Part shown: positions 45,119 through 52,824 of the stretch, piece by piece
Position numbering within the stretch: position 1 is the first letter of the stretch
How the letters are laid out: every line of letters starts with the position of its first letter
Origin: Flavobacterium keumense
Lineage (GTDB): Bacteria; Bacteroidota; Bacteroidia; Flavobacteriales; Flavobacteriaceae
Reading direction: 5' to 3'
NCBI RefSeq assembly: GCF_029866485.1
Contig: NZ_CP092332.1
Span: forward strand, 558,001-622,000
DNA length: 64,000 nucleotides
Made by a program: the position numbers and the translations under genes
Notes under the pieces: model-generated
Databases searched by the model: none
What the model saw: only the letters and a program-made list of their open reading frames with translations
Told to the model about the DNA's origin: nothing

Positions 45119-47239
45119 TTATTTTGAGATAATTTGTTGTACTAAATCACCTATTATTTGCAGTGGTTTGAGTATGTTATTTGAAGTTTCTTTTGAGCCA
45201 TAAACAGATGTATTATTATTATCTTGCCCATAAGGTTTCGTAAGGATATACTTTGTAGTTTCTATACTACTGTAAGTACTTGAACTTGATTTAATTTGAA
45301 TATCAGCTTTAGAATCTAAATTTTCAGGTTTAGCATAAGTGATTTTACTTTCTCCAACTTGTTTTATAGTACTATGTGTTAATGATATATTCTCTTCTCC
45401 AACTTTCCCTCCTGAAGTATATTCTGTTTCAACAATTTTTACTTTTTCAGCTTTATTATATCCTTGCTTTTCCATAAATACTTCAGAGTTTTCAACAACG
45501 CTAGCCCCTTGTTCTCTAATTTTATTTGCTTTTCCATTTTTATCCCCGAACATATTATCTGCCCCTAAACGTTCATAATTTTTTGCATCACCAGCTCCAA
45601 TTTTATCAGCAGTAGATTGTGTAAGTTTTGATTGTCCTTCAACATGTACAACTGTACCTGTTTTTGTATTAACAAACCAATCAGTAGGCGCCATCCCATC
45701 AGGGTCAATAAATCGAATTGGGTTATCAAAAGCATAATTATATGGAGACCATCTACGCATTTTCTCCGCCAATGGGTCAACATTACTCCAACCAGCTCTT
45801 GCAGGGTCATACATACGTGAGCCATAATCATACATGTTCAATCCCAACTCTTCTTGCAACTCCTTACCATTAAAAAGTCTTCTGTTTTCAGGAACTGGCG
45901 AAATAGGGTTATACCCATTATGCTTCAATCCAAATGGATAGTAGTTGCTTTCTTCTAAAATTGTAAGAACGTTACTGCTAGGGTTTTTAGTATAACTCAA
46001 TCGAGTATTCCCTAAATGGTCAGTGTAATTGTACACATAACTGTAGGTGTTAGTCCCACTAACAGGGGTGTTTTTCACATAGCCCTCTGCCGTTGGAAAA
46101 AACTGGAGTTCGACAGGCTCACTCGCAGTTTTCTTTCTGTATTGGTAACCTCCTAAATAATCAGTCGTGGTTACGGTTGTGTTTTCTGTTACCACTTTCT
46201 GTACTTTTTGCCCACTAGCGTTGTAAATATACACAATATTTCCTGTTGGAAAAACTATTTTTGTAGGTAAGTTCAAGTGGTTATACACAATGCTTGTGAT
46301 TTTCTTGTTCTTGTCCAAGGTCATATTACCATTGGCATCATAAGCATAATCATTTCCTGATTTATTAAAATCGTTAAAACCACTGGTATTATTAGTATTA
46401 TCCACCACACTCATAAGTTTATTAGAGTTAGTAGCATAGCCATAACTTAAATTATCAATTCCTATGGTTCCTGTTTGTACATCTCTATCGCCATTGCGTT
46501 TTAATGTCAAGATGTTTCCGTTCTTGTCGTAAGTCAGGTTTTCATTATACATATTAGTCACCACGTTTGATTTTTGATAAGTAGCGTCTTTCAAACGATT
46601 CAACTGGTCGTATTTGTAACCGTAGTTTCTCACAAATCCACCATCGGTGGCTGTGCTCCAAAACGTCTCAGCAATATTTCCATTATAGAGTTTGTTTGCC
46701 ACAGCTACACTACCCTCTACCGTATTGTAATTGATTTTAAAGCCAAACAAATCCGCAGGGTCTGAGCCTTGTTGCAAAGCATTAGGGTTATTAATGGATT
46801 TCATCCACCCTCTTATGTTATAAGTATAATCCACTTTTTGAAGCGGTGTGGCGATGGTATTCCCTACTTTTTTACTCACGAGTTGCCCCAACTCATCATA
46901 GGTATTCTCTGCCAAGAGTTGCTCTGCTCCACCGTTAATTTGGTGGGTATGTTTCATCAATCTATCCTGTGCCGAGTAGGTAAAATTCTGTTTTACCACC
47001 AGTTCAGTATCGGTTATCAAACGTCTATGGCGCTCTATGGTGTATTGCACCTGACCCGTAAAAGCATCTACTTTACTGTCAGTGTACGTATATCCGCCCA
47101 AATAGTTTTTGTTGTGCGTGCGCACTGGGTGGTATTTAACATCATACAAGGTATGTGCTGTTTCGCCCTTGGTCTCTGCCGTGGTAGTAGCCACTCGTGT
47201 CCAAGAACCTGTTGCCAAACCTTTTACCGAAGTTGCCAC
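45119..47239 (-). CDS. Orphan Rhs cassette, tip variant 3
   Basis: A 706-residue Rhs fragment, nearly identical to 40051-42225 through the YD-repeats and core (DPDGM at about 513). It then has a different C-terminus of about 190 residues rich in Ser, Thr and Lys. A private feature is an insertion where other copies read YKNTVLQYFPT: here YRKKTASEPVELQFFPT, encoded by a stretch at about 46102-46130 containing GTTCGACAGGCTCA. Upstream lie an A10 homopolymer (47262-47271) and an ATG at 47281-47283 that is out of frame with this ORF. It is probably a silent tip copy. Confidence 0.75.
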   Translation of the reverse strand: MATSVKGLATGSWTRVATTTAETKGETAHTLYDVKYHPVRTHNKNYLGGYTYTDSKVDAFTGQVQYTIERHRRLITDTELVVKQNFTYSAQDRLMKHTHQINGGAEQLLAENTYDELGQLVSKKVGNTIATPLQKVDYTYNIRGWMKSINNPNALQQGSDPADLFGFKINYNTVEGSVAVANKLYNGNIAETFWSTATDGGFVRNYGYKYDQLNRLKDATYQKSNVVTNMYNENLTYDKNGNILTLKRNGDRDVQTGTIGIDNLSYGYATNSNKLMSVVDNTNNTSGFNDFNKSGNDYAYDANGNMTLDKNKKITSIVYNHLNLPTKIVFPTGNIVYIYNASGQKVQKVVTENTTVTTTDYLGGYQYRKKTASEPVELQFFPTAEGYVKNTPVSGTNTYSYVYNYTDHLGNTRLSYTKNPSSNVLTILEESNYYPFGLKHNGYNPISPVPENRRLFNGKELQEELGLNMYDYGSRMYDPARAGWSNVDPLAEKMRRWSPYNYAFDNPIRFIDPDGMAPTDWFVNTKTGTVVHVEGQSKLTQSTADKIGAGDAKNYERLGADNMFGDKNGKANKIREQGASVVENSEVFMEKQGYNKAEKVKIVETEYTSGGKVGEENISLTHSTIKQVGESKITYAKPENLDSKADIQIKSSSSTYSSIETTKYILTKPYGQDNNNTSVYGSKETSNNILKPLQIIGDLVQQIISK

Positions 47240-47261
47240 GGTTTGTCCTTCTATGGTTTTG

Positions 47262-47283
47262 TTTTTTTTTTAGCAGCACCCAT
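47262..47283 (-). other. Homopolymer junction A10 at orphan Rhs start, second copy
   Basis: The same layout as at 42248-42269: ATG-GGT-GCT-GCT, ten A, then C. The frame from this ATG closes at TAG unless a -1 shift or a change in run length occurs. Confidence 0.6.
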
Positions 47284-47384
47284 CGCATCTTCTCAACCCG
47301 TACTGTCCCGCTATCCGCTATATCCCCTCGCGGGGGGTTGTCGCTGCTATCGGGGCTAGAATACCCGTTTATTTTTCAGTACTC

Positions 47385-47417
47385 AAAAAAAAGGAGAGAC
47401 ATACAGCCTCTCCTTTT
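47385..47417 (-). terminator. Terminator hairpin upstream of tip variant 3
   Basis: AAAAGGAGAG (47389-47398) facing CTCTCCTTTT (47408-47417), followed by eight Ts on the minus strand. Confidence 0.78.
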
Positions 47418-47494
47418 GTAAAATAAATTAACTTAAATATTGATTATCAATATGTTAAATTATGAAATTTGAGTCATCACTAACTTTGATACAC
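47418..47494. repeat. Rhs-array spacer element, copy E5
   Basis: A full copy. The terminal TTTGATACAC is repeated once more at about 47502-47511, so the end has been partly duplicated. Confidence 0.8.
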
Positions 47495-47509
47495 TACCAC
47501 TTTGATACA

Positions 47510-47959
47510 CTACCCCTTTTTTAGTTTAGTTGTTTTAAGGTTAAATGTTTCTGTTTTAGTTTCATTCAATTTTAGAGTAATACTCGTATCATTTTTTTTA
47601 ATAATTTGATAATAAATAGTGTCAGAAAAATCTTTTATTACCAAATATTCTCCTACTTTATTTTCGCTTTTATTATTTTTATAGATGGAATCAAATATCT
47701 TATATTCATAAATATCTTCAGAAGTAAATTTCATATTTTTAAAGAAAGCTATTTTATTTTCTCGGATACTAATCCCAGACAAACTATCAGTATTACTTAT
47801 CCATTCTCCTCTTTGCAGTTTTTGTCTTTTATTTAATTTAGTAAACTTAGTTACAGAAGAGTTAATCTTATGAAATGAGCCACTATAAATAAAAAATACA
47901 ATAATCATTAAAAAGATACCAAAGGTTATTGTTAGAATTAATTGTTTTTTCAAAATCAT
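47510..47959 (-). CDS. Membrane-anchored immunity candidate for tip variant 2
   Basis: A 149-residue protein with one N-terminal transmembrane helix (about 7-26) and a beta-rich extracytoplasmic domain of short strands (GEWISNTDSLSGISIRENKIAFFKN..., YLVIKDFSDTIYYQIIKKNDTSITLKL). It starts 30 bp after the Rhs tip stop and ends 15 bp before spacer element E5. Layout and position fit an immunity protein that protects in the periplasm. No family recognised. Confidence 0.6.
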   Translation of the reverse strand: MILKKQLILTITFGIFLMIIVFFIYSGSFHKINSSVTKFTKLNKRQKLQRGEWISNTDSLSGISIRENKIAFFKNMKFTSEDIYEYKIFDSIYKNNKSENKVGEYLVIKDFSDTIYYQIIKKNDTSITLKLNETKTETFNLKTTKLKKG

Positions 47960-47988
47960 TATTTATTATTTTATATTATTATTATTTA

Positions 47989-49161
47989 TTATTTCCCCCA
48001 AGAACTTAACCAAGCTGATTTATCAGCATTTCTAGCCGCATTTCTATTGTTTGTTGAGTCCACCTGTCTTTTTACATCTGATGCTTTTCCTTTTAAATTA
48101 ACAGTATTTGTGTTTTTTATAATCGTACTATCATTTAAATTGTAGGTGTAAGTAATCACTTTTATTGATGAAGTCACAATTGGTTCTGTATTCTGTACCT
48201 CCATAGTAGCTGTGTTTCCGTTTTTCTTGATAGCCTCTTGTATAGTAATTCCTTGTTGATATGTATCAATGGAGTTTTTAAAAAGATTTAATACCCATTC
48301 CCAAAGACCTGTCAATTTATTTAAAGAACTTGAAATCTGAGGTGTTATAAAATCACTTGATTCTAGAGAATGTGTAGTAGTTCCTTTTAAACCACTTGTA
48401 TCTCCACTTCTATCAGTCCCCCAAAAAGTTAGCCATCCAAAACCAGTTCCTCCATTTACTCCTTCTTTTTTTGATGGTGCTTGGACTAAAACGGATTCTT
48501 GGACACCATCATTGGCAAATTTTTCATACCCCTGTGAGTCGTCTCCTTTTGAATAACTAATTCCATTTTTTTTATCACTAATTGCAAATGAGCCATCTTT
48601 TTGTTTAGAAATACTACCGCTAATACCATGTTCTTTTCTATATTCTCTTGCTTCTTTCCTTGTTTCAAAAAGACCTGTTGGGTCATTAAAATAAACAGGA
48701 TTATTATTTGCAAAACGATAAGGAGTAATGGAATATGCTAATTCTGACAGAACATCTATAGAGTTAAACCTCCCCAAAGTATTATCATATTGACGATAAT
48801 CCATCGCTGTCATGTTCAACCCCAACTCTTCTTGTAATTCTTTACCGTTAAAAAGTCTTCTATTCTCCGGAATTGGCGCAATAGGATTATACCCATTATG
48901 CTTTAATCCAAATGGGTAGTAGTTACTTTCTTCAAGAATTGTAAGAACGTTATTGCTAGGGTTTTTGGTGTAACTCAATCGAGTATTCCCTAAATGGTCA
49001 GTGTAATTGTACACATAACTGTAGGTGTTAGTCCCACTAACAGGAGTGTTTTTCACATACCCCTTAGCCGATGGAAAATACTGCAATACGGTATTTTTGT
49101 ATTGGTAGCCACCTAAATAATCCGTTGTCATCACACTGGCAGAAGTGATGGTCGTTACCAC
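47989..49161 (-). CDS. Truncated orphan Rhs tip, variant 2
   Basis: A 390-residue fragment with the end of the Rhs domain, then a divergent core (MDYRQYDNTLGRFNSIDVLSELAYSITPYRFANNNPVYFNDPTGL, ending at about 162) and a unique 228-residue C-terminus. Homology to other copies begins just upstream at the NASG codons, right next to spacer element E6. There the expected Gln codon (ASGQKVQ) is TAA, so the fragment cannot be translated from further upstream. It is a silent tip. Recombination downstream of that codon would rescue it. Confidence 0.7.
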   Translation of the reverse strand: MVTTITSASVMTTDYLGGYQYKNTVLQYFPSAKGYVKNTPVSGTNTYSYVYNYTDHLGNTRLSYTKNPSNNVLTILEESNYYPFGLKHNGYNPIAPIPENRRLFNGKELQEELGLNMTAMDYRQYDNTLGRFNSIDVLSELAYSITPYRFANNNPVYFNDPTGLFETRKEAREYRKEHGISGSISKQKDGSFAISDKKNGISYSKGDDSQGYEKFANDGVQESVLVQAPSKKEGVNGGTGFGWLTFWGTDRSGDTSGLKGTTTHSLESSDFITPQISSSLNKLTGLWEWVLNLFKNSIDTYQQGITIQEAIKKNGNTATMEVQNTEPIVTSSIKVITYTYNLNDSTIIKNTNTVNLKGKASDVKRQVDSTNNRNAARNADKSAWLSSWGK

Positions 49162-49189
49162 CTTTTGTACTTTTTACCCACTAGCGTTG

Positions 49190-49260
49190 AAAATTAATTT
49201 AAACCTTGATTATCAACATAATAACTCATTCATTTTAAGCCATCACTAATTTTGATACAT
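49190..49260. repeat. Rhs-array spacer element, copy E6
   Basis: A more diverged full copy (TTGATTATCAA, then GCCATCACTAATTTTGATACA), closest to E1. No terminator hairpin or upstream junction follows; the truncated Rhs starts at once. Confidence 0.75.
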
Positions 49261-49270
49261 CACCAATTGT

Positions 49271-49651
49271 TTATTCCGGTAATTTATAGAATGATTTTTT
49301 ATTCCTATTTAAGTCTTCATAATAATTAATAACATTATTTTCAATTTTATCAAAGAATATAATGTCCTTAATTTTTCCAAAAGTAATTGTCTCTAAAGTC
49401 TGTAAATTTATTCTGCATATCATAAAACCACTTTTTAAAAAGGCTTTTTCGAATTTAGGAATATACAAAAAATTATTCTCACTGATTGCTGGTCCGCCAA
49501 AAAAAGCAGATGGTATAACTTTATTATCAATAGTTATATTTCCGATTTCTGGTCCTCCTTGGCATATCTCGGTTAAGTCAATATATTTCAATTTATGATT
49601 TCCAAAATCTTTTTCTATTTGGAAGTCCATTGGGGTATCTAAATTTGTCAT
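49271..49651 (-). CDS. Immunity candidate for tip variant 1
   Basis: A 126-residue soluble protein without a signal peptide. It contains two similar turns (CQGGPEIGN and FFGGPAISE), suggesting a small all-beta fold that is pseudo-symmetric. It starts 6 bp after the Rhs tip stop and ends 10 bp before spacer element E6, the standard place for the immunity gene. The lack of an export signal suggests the matching toxin acts in the cytoplasm. Family not recognised. Confidence 0.6.
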   Translation of the reverse strand: MTNLDTPMDFQIEKDFGNHKLKYIDLTEICQGGPEIGNITIDNKVIPSAFFGGPAISENNFLYIPKFEKAFLKSGFMICRINLQTLETITFGKIKDIIFFDKIENNVINYYEDLNRNKKSFYKLPE

Positions 49652-49657
49652 ATTAGC

Positions 49658-51964
49658 TTATCTGTTAATTGTTTTGGTTGTTTGCTCGATAACTTCTTTT
49701 GATTTTGTGATAAATTGTAATGACCCTCCAGGATAAAATCCTCCGCTTTGTGGGCCGATTATTCCAGCTTTAGTAGGTGTCCCTTTTGGAATCACACCCT
49801 CTGTGTATGTTGTTAGAGGATTCCATCCTGTTTTAATAGCACCAAAAGTCCTATTAACAAACGAATTAGTTCCTATTTTAGCTCCCCAAAAATTAGTTCC
49901 AGAACTTGACATTTGTCCGCCAAACCTTTGAACTGGTATATCAATAGGAGCTTTTATATTTATTCCTCCTATCAAAAATCCATCTGAAGTTGTAATTGCT
50001 GCTGCTCCTGCTTTTAATCCTGCGCCGATACCTTTAGTTCCAATTACAGCTCCAGCAATATTACCAATAACCTCACCTCTTTGATTACCATTACCATTAA
50101 CTAATTTGTCAGTACCATTAACAACGGAATTCAAAATATTATTGCCCGCTCCTGTTGAATTTGTACCTAAAGCTTTATCTACAGCTTGGGAACCTTGAGA
50201 ACCAACAGCAAGCCACAATACACTATTTCCTACTTCTTTGGCTGTTTCTATAGGATTTGTAATAGCATTCCATAATCCAACAGCACTATTTACAAGTCCT
50301 TGACTAATACCTTGAGTATGAGCACCAATTCCATTAGGATTAACTGCGGCGTCAATAACCAACCAGTTATGTAATTGCAGCTCTTTTCCTTCTAGTTCTG
50401 TGCCCATTCCCATTTTATTTTCTTGGAATGCATAAGTTGAATTATAAGCATATTCTTCAGCTAATGGGTCAACAGACATAAAGCGTCCAATAGCAAAATC
50501 ATAATTTCTATACTTAAAGCTATCCCAATTCAAACCAAGTTCATCTTGGCGTTCTTGCCCTTGGAATTTCACCTTATACTCCTGAGCTGGTGTAATGGTA
50601 TTATACGGATTATGCTTCAATCCAAATGGATAGTAATTGCTTTCTTCAAGAATTGTAAGAGCGTTGGTGCTAGGGTTTTTAGTATAACTCAATCGAGTAT
50701 TACCCAAATGGTCGGTGTAGTTAAACACATAACTGTAGGTATTAGTCCCACTAACAGGAGCGTTTTTTACATACCCCTCAGTCGTTGGAAAATACTGCAA
50801 CACGGTATTTTTGTATTGGTAACCACCTAAATAATCCGTTGTAACCACACTGGCAGGAGTGGTGGTCGTTACTACTTTTTGTACCTTTTGCCCTGCCGCA
50901 TTGTAAATATACACAATATTTCCTGTTGGAAAAATTATTTTTGTAGGCAGGTTCAAATGGTTGTAGGTTATTGCGGTAATTTTTTTGTTTTTGTCCACGG
51001 TCATGTTCCCGTTGGCGTCATACACATAATCATCGCCTGTGGTGTTGCCGTCCTTAAATCCACTTGTTGCTGTAGGTTGGGCTTCGGTTACTCGCATTAA
51101 TTTATTTGAGGTAGTAGCATAAGCATACGTAAGGTTATCAATCCCAATGGTTCCTGCTTGCGCATCGTTATCACCATTACGTTTTAAGGTCATGATATTC
51201 CCGTTCTTGTCATAAGTCAGGTTTTCGTTGTACATATTAGTCACCACGTTTGATTTTTGATACGTAGCGTCTTTCAAACGGTTCAAATTATCATATTTAT
51301 AACCGTAATTTCTAACAAAACCACCATCGGTAGCCGTACTCCAAAACGTCTCGGCAATATTCCCATTATAGAGTTTGTTTGCCACAGCTACACTACCCTC
51401 TACCGTATTGTAATTGATTTTAAAGCCAAACAAATCCGCAGGGTCTGAGCCTTGTTGTAAAGCATTAGGATTATTAATGGATTTCATCCAGCCCCTAATG
51501 TTGTAGGTGTAATCCACTTTTTGAAGCGGTGTGGCGCTGGTATTCCCTACTTTTTTGCTCACGAGTTGCCCCAACTCATCATAGGTATTCTCTGCCAAGA
51601 GTTGCTCTGCTCCACCGTTAATTTGGTGGGTATGTTTCATTAATCTATCCTGTGCCGAGTAGGTAAAATTCTGTTTTACCACCAGTTCAGTATCGGTTAT
51701 CAAACGTCTATGGCACTCTATGGTGTATTGCACCTGACCCGTAAAAGCATCTACTTTACTGTCAGTGTACGTATATCCGCCCAAATAGTTTTTGTTGTGC
51801 GTGCGCACTGGGTGGTATTTAACATCATACAAGGTATGTGCTGTTTCGCCCTTGGTCTCTGCCGTGGTAGTAGCCACTCGTGTCCAAGAACCTGTTGCCA
51901 AACCTTTTACTGAAGTTGCCACGGTTTGTCCTTCTATGGTTTTGTTTTTTTTAGCAGCACCCAT
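49658..51964 (-). CDS. Orphan Rhs cassette, tip variant 1 (frame intact from ATG)
   Basis: A 768-residue Rhs fragment starting MGAAKKNKTIEGQTVATSV. This is the only copy in which the upstream ATG is in frame, because the homopolymer has eight A. YD-repeats run to about 440. The core variant is NWDSFKYRNYDFAIGRFMSVDPLAEEYAYNSTYAFQENKMG, lacking the DPDGM of other copies. A C-terminus of about 250 residues (from GTELEGKELQLHNW, about 518) is rich in Gly, Ala and Ile. No signal peptide is present, so if made from this ATG the protein would stay in the cytoplasm. It is the first unit after the main gene. Confidence 0.78.
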   Translation of the reverse strand: MGAAKKNKTIEGQTVATSVKGLATGSWTRVATTTAETKGETAHTLYDVKYHPVRTHNKNYLGGYTYTDSKVDAFTGQVQYTIECHRRLITDTELVVKQNFTYSAQDRLMKHTHQINGGAEQLLAENTYDELGQLVSKKVGNTSATPLQKVDYTYNIRGWMKSINNPNALQQGSDPADLFGFKINYNTVEGSVAVANKLYNGNIAETFWSTATDGGFVRNYGYKYDNLNRLKDATYQKSNVVTNMYNENLTYDKNGNIMTLKRNGDNDAQAGTIGIDNLTYAYATTSNKLMRVTEAQPTATSGFKDGNTTGDDYVYDANGNMTVDKNKKITAITYNHLNLPTKIIFPTGNIVYIYNAAGQKVQKVVTTTTPASVVTTDYLGGYQYKNTVLQYFPTTEGYVKNAPVSGTNTYSYVFNYTDHLGNTRLSYTKNPSTNALTILEESNYYPFGLKHNPYNTITPAQEYKVKFQGQERQDELGLNWDSFKYRNYDFAIGRFMSVDPLAEEYAYNSTYAFQENKMGMGTELEGKELQLHNWLVIDAAVNPNGIGAHTQGISQGLVNSAVGLWNAITNPIETAKEVGNSVLWLAVGSQGSQAVDKALGTNSTGAGNNILNSVVNGTDKLVNGNGNQRGEVIGNIAGAVIGTKGIGAGLKAGAAAITTSDGFLIGGINIKAPIDIPVQRFGGQMSSSGTNFWGAKIGTNSFVNRTFGAIKTGWNPLTTYTEGVIPKGTPTKAGIIGPQSGGFYPGGSLQFITKSKEVIEQTTKTINR
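51945..51964 (-). other. Homopolymer junction A8 at orphan Rhs start, in-frame copy
   Basis: ATG-GGT-GCT-GCT-AAA-AAA-AAC-AAA: eight A keep the ATG in frame with Rhs. The other two copies have ten. Confidence 0.65.
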
Positions 51965-51975
51965 CCCATCTTCTC

Positions 51976-52059
51976 AACCCGTACTGTCCCGCTATTCGCT
52001 ATATCCCCTAGCGGGGGATGCCACTACTATCGGGGCTAGAATACCCGTTTATTTTTCAG
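51976..52059. repeat. Intergenic repeat with GC-rich arms, copy 3
   Basis: A relative of 42282-42365 with a few changes (for example GCGGGGGATGCC in place of GCGGGGGGTTGTC). Copy 2 lies at about 47296-47379. Confidence 0.62.
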
Positions 52060-52064
52060 TACTC

Positions 52065-52094
52065 AAAAAAAAAGGGAGACTATAGTCTCCCCTT
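52065..52094 (-). terminator. Terminator after the main Rhs/immunity unit
   Basis: A perfect 18-bp palindrome (GGGAGACTATAGTCTCCC, 52074-52091) followed on the minus strand by nine Ts. It should end the transcript of the main Rhs operon and so keep the downstream tips silent. Confidence 0.82.
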
Positions 52095-52097
52095 GTT

Positions 52098-52173
52098 TGA
52101 AATAAATTAATTTAAATATTGATTATCAACACATTAAACTATGGAATTTGTGTCATCACTAACTTTGATACAC
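52098..52173. repeat. Rhs-array spacer element, copy E7
   Basis: A full copy directly after the immunity gene of the expressed Rhs unit. It gives the main gene the same 3' flank as the reservoir units. Confidence 0.8.
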
Positions 52174-52236
52174 GACCCATAATGATTATGTATAATTTTA
52201 TATTTTCTATCCTTAATTATTCAGATATAATTTTCC

Positions 52237-52824
52237 TTAGTTTTTAATATTAAAGAGTGAAAAAAGTACTTTTTCTTTATTAAGAGTCACAATCAGATTC
52301 TTAATAGCCTCTAAATTTTGAACATCATATTCCGAATTATAAATCTTTTGATATTTTTTAATTTGAGCTAAAGCAAATTCTTTATTATTAAAATAATTAT
52401 CCAGAGTTATTTTATAAATTACATTAGTTGAAGATAATTGCTTATCATTCTTATATTCTTCATAAAGCTTCCTCAAATCATTTTTTGCAGAAATAGAGCC
52501 GTCTTTTAATTTTAATACTGAAATCATAAAACTTAAGGATTTATCCCCATCTGAACCCTTAAGTTTTTCAACTTGGCTAATCGCAGCTTTGTAGTCTGCT
52601 ACTTTAATATAAAATTGAATACTATTATTAATAAAATTCGTGTTTTCAGGAGCACATTTCATAGCACTATTAATATAATATCGAGCACTATCAACTTCAG
52701 ATGCAGAATTTTTTTCTTTATATTTTCTGAACAACTCTTTACATTTAAAATCTGTTGACTTACTTTGACAATTCGAAGTCAAAGTTGCCAAGCAAAAAAG
52801 CATTAAGAATAATTTATTTTTCAT
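52237..52824 (-). CDS. Immunity candidate of the main Rhs toxin, TPR-like lipoprotein
   Basis: A 195-residue predicted protein with a signal peptide and lipobox-like end (LATLTSNC, Cys19). The mature part is helical with TPR-like spacing (SARYYINSAMKCAPENTNFINNSIQFYIKVADYKAAISQVEKL). Its ATG overlaps the TAA of the main Rhs gene by one base (TAATG), the tightest coupling in the array, which ensures toxin and protector are made together. Immunity is inferred from position; TPR-like lipoproteins could also act as toxin chaperones. Confidence 0.62.
   Translation of the reverse strand: MKNKLFLMLFCLATLTSNCQSKSTDFKCKELFRKYKEKNSASEVDSARYYINSAMKCAPENTNFINNSIQFYIKVADYKAAISQVEKLKGSDGDKSLSFMISVLKLKDGSISAKNDLRKLYEEYKNDKQLSSTNVIYKITLDNYFNNKEFALAQIKKYQKIYNSEYDVQNLEAIKNLIVTLNKEKVLFSLFNIKN

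Larger units (their letters stand above)
46304..47494. repeat. Long direct repeat, copy B
   Basis: The partner of 41290-42480. Both copies share the ten-base homopolymer and the terminator and spacer sequence. Differences are single bases such as GCA/ACA in the ANGNMTL segment. Confidence 0.85.

Noticed and set aside
46769..47359. Long plus-strand open frames across the Rhs copies, recurring in each copy
   Set aside because: They are antisense shadows of the Rhs coding sequence. They recur only because the Rhs DNA is repeated.
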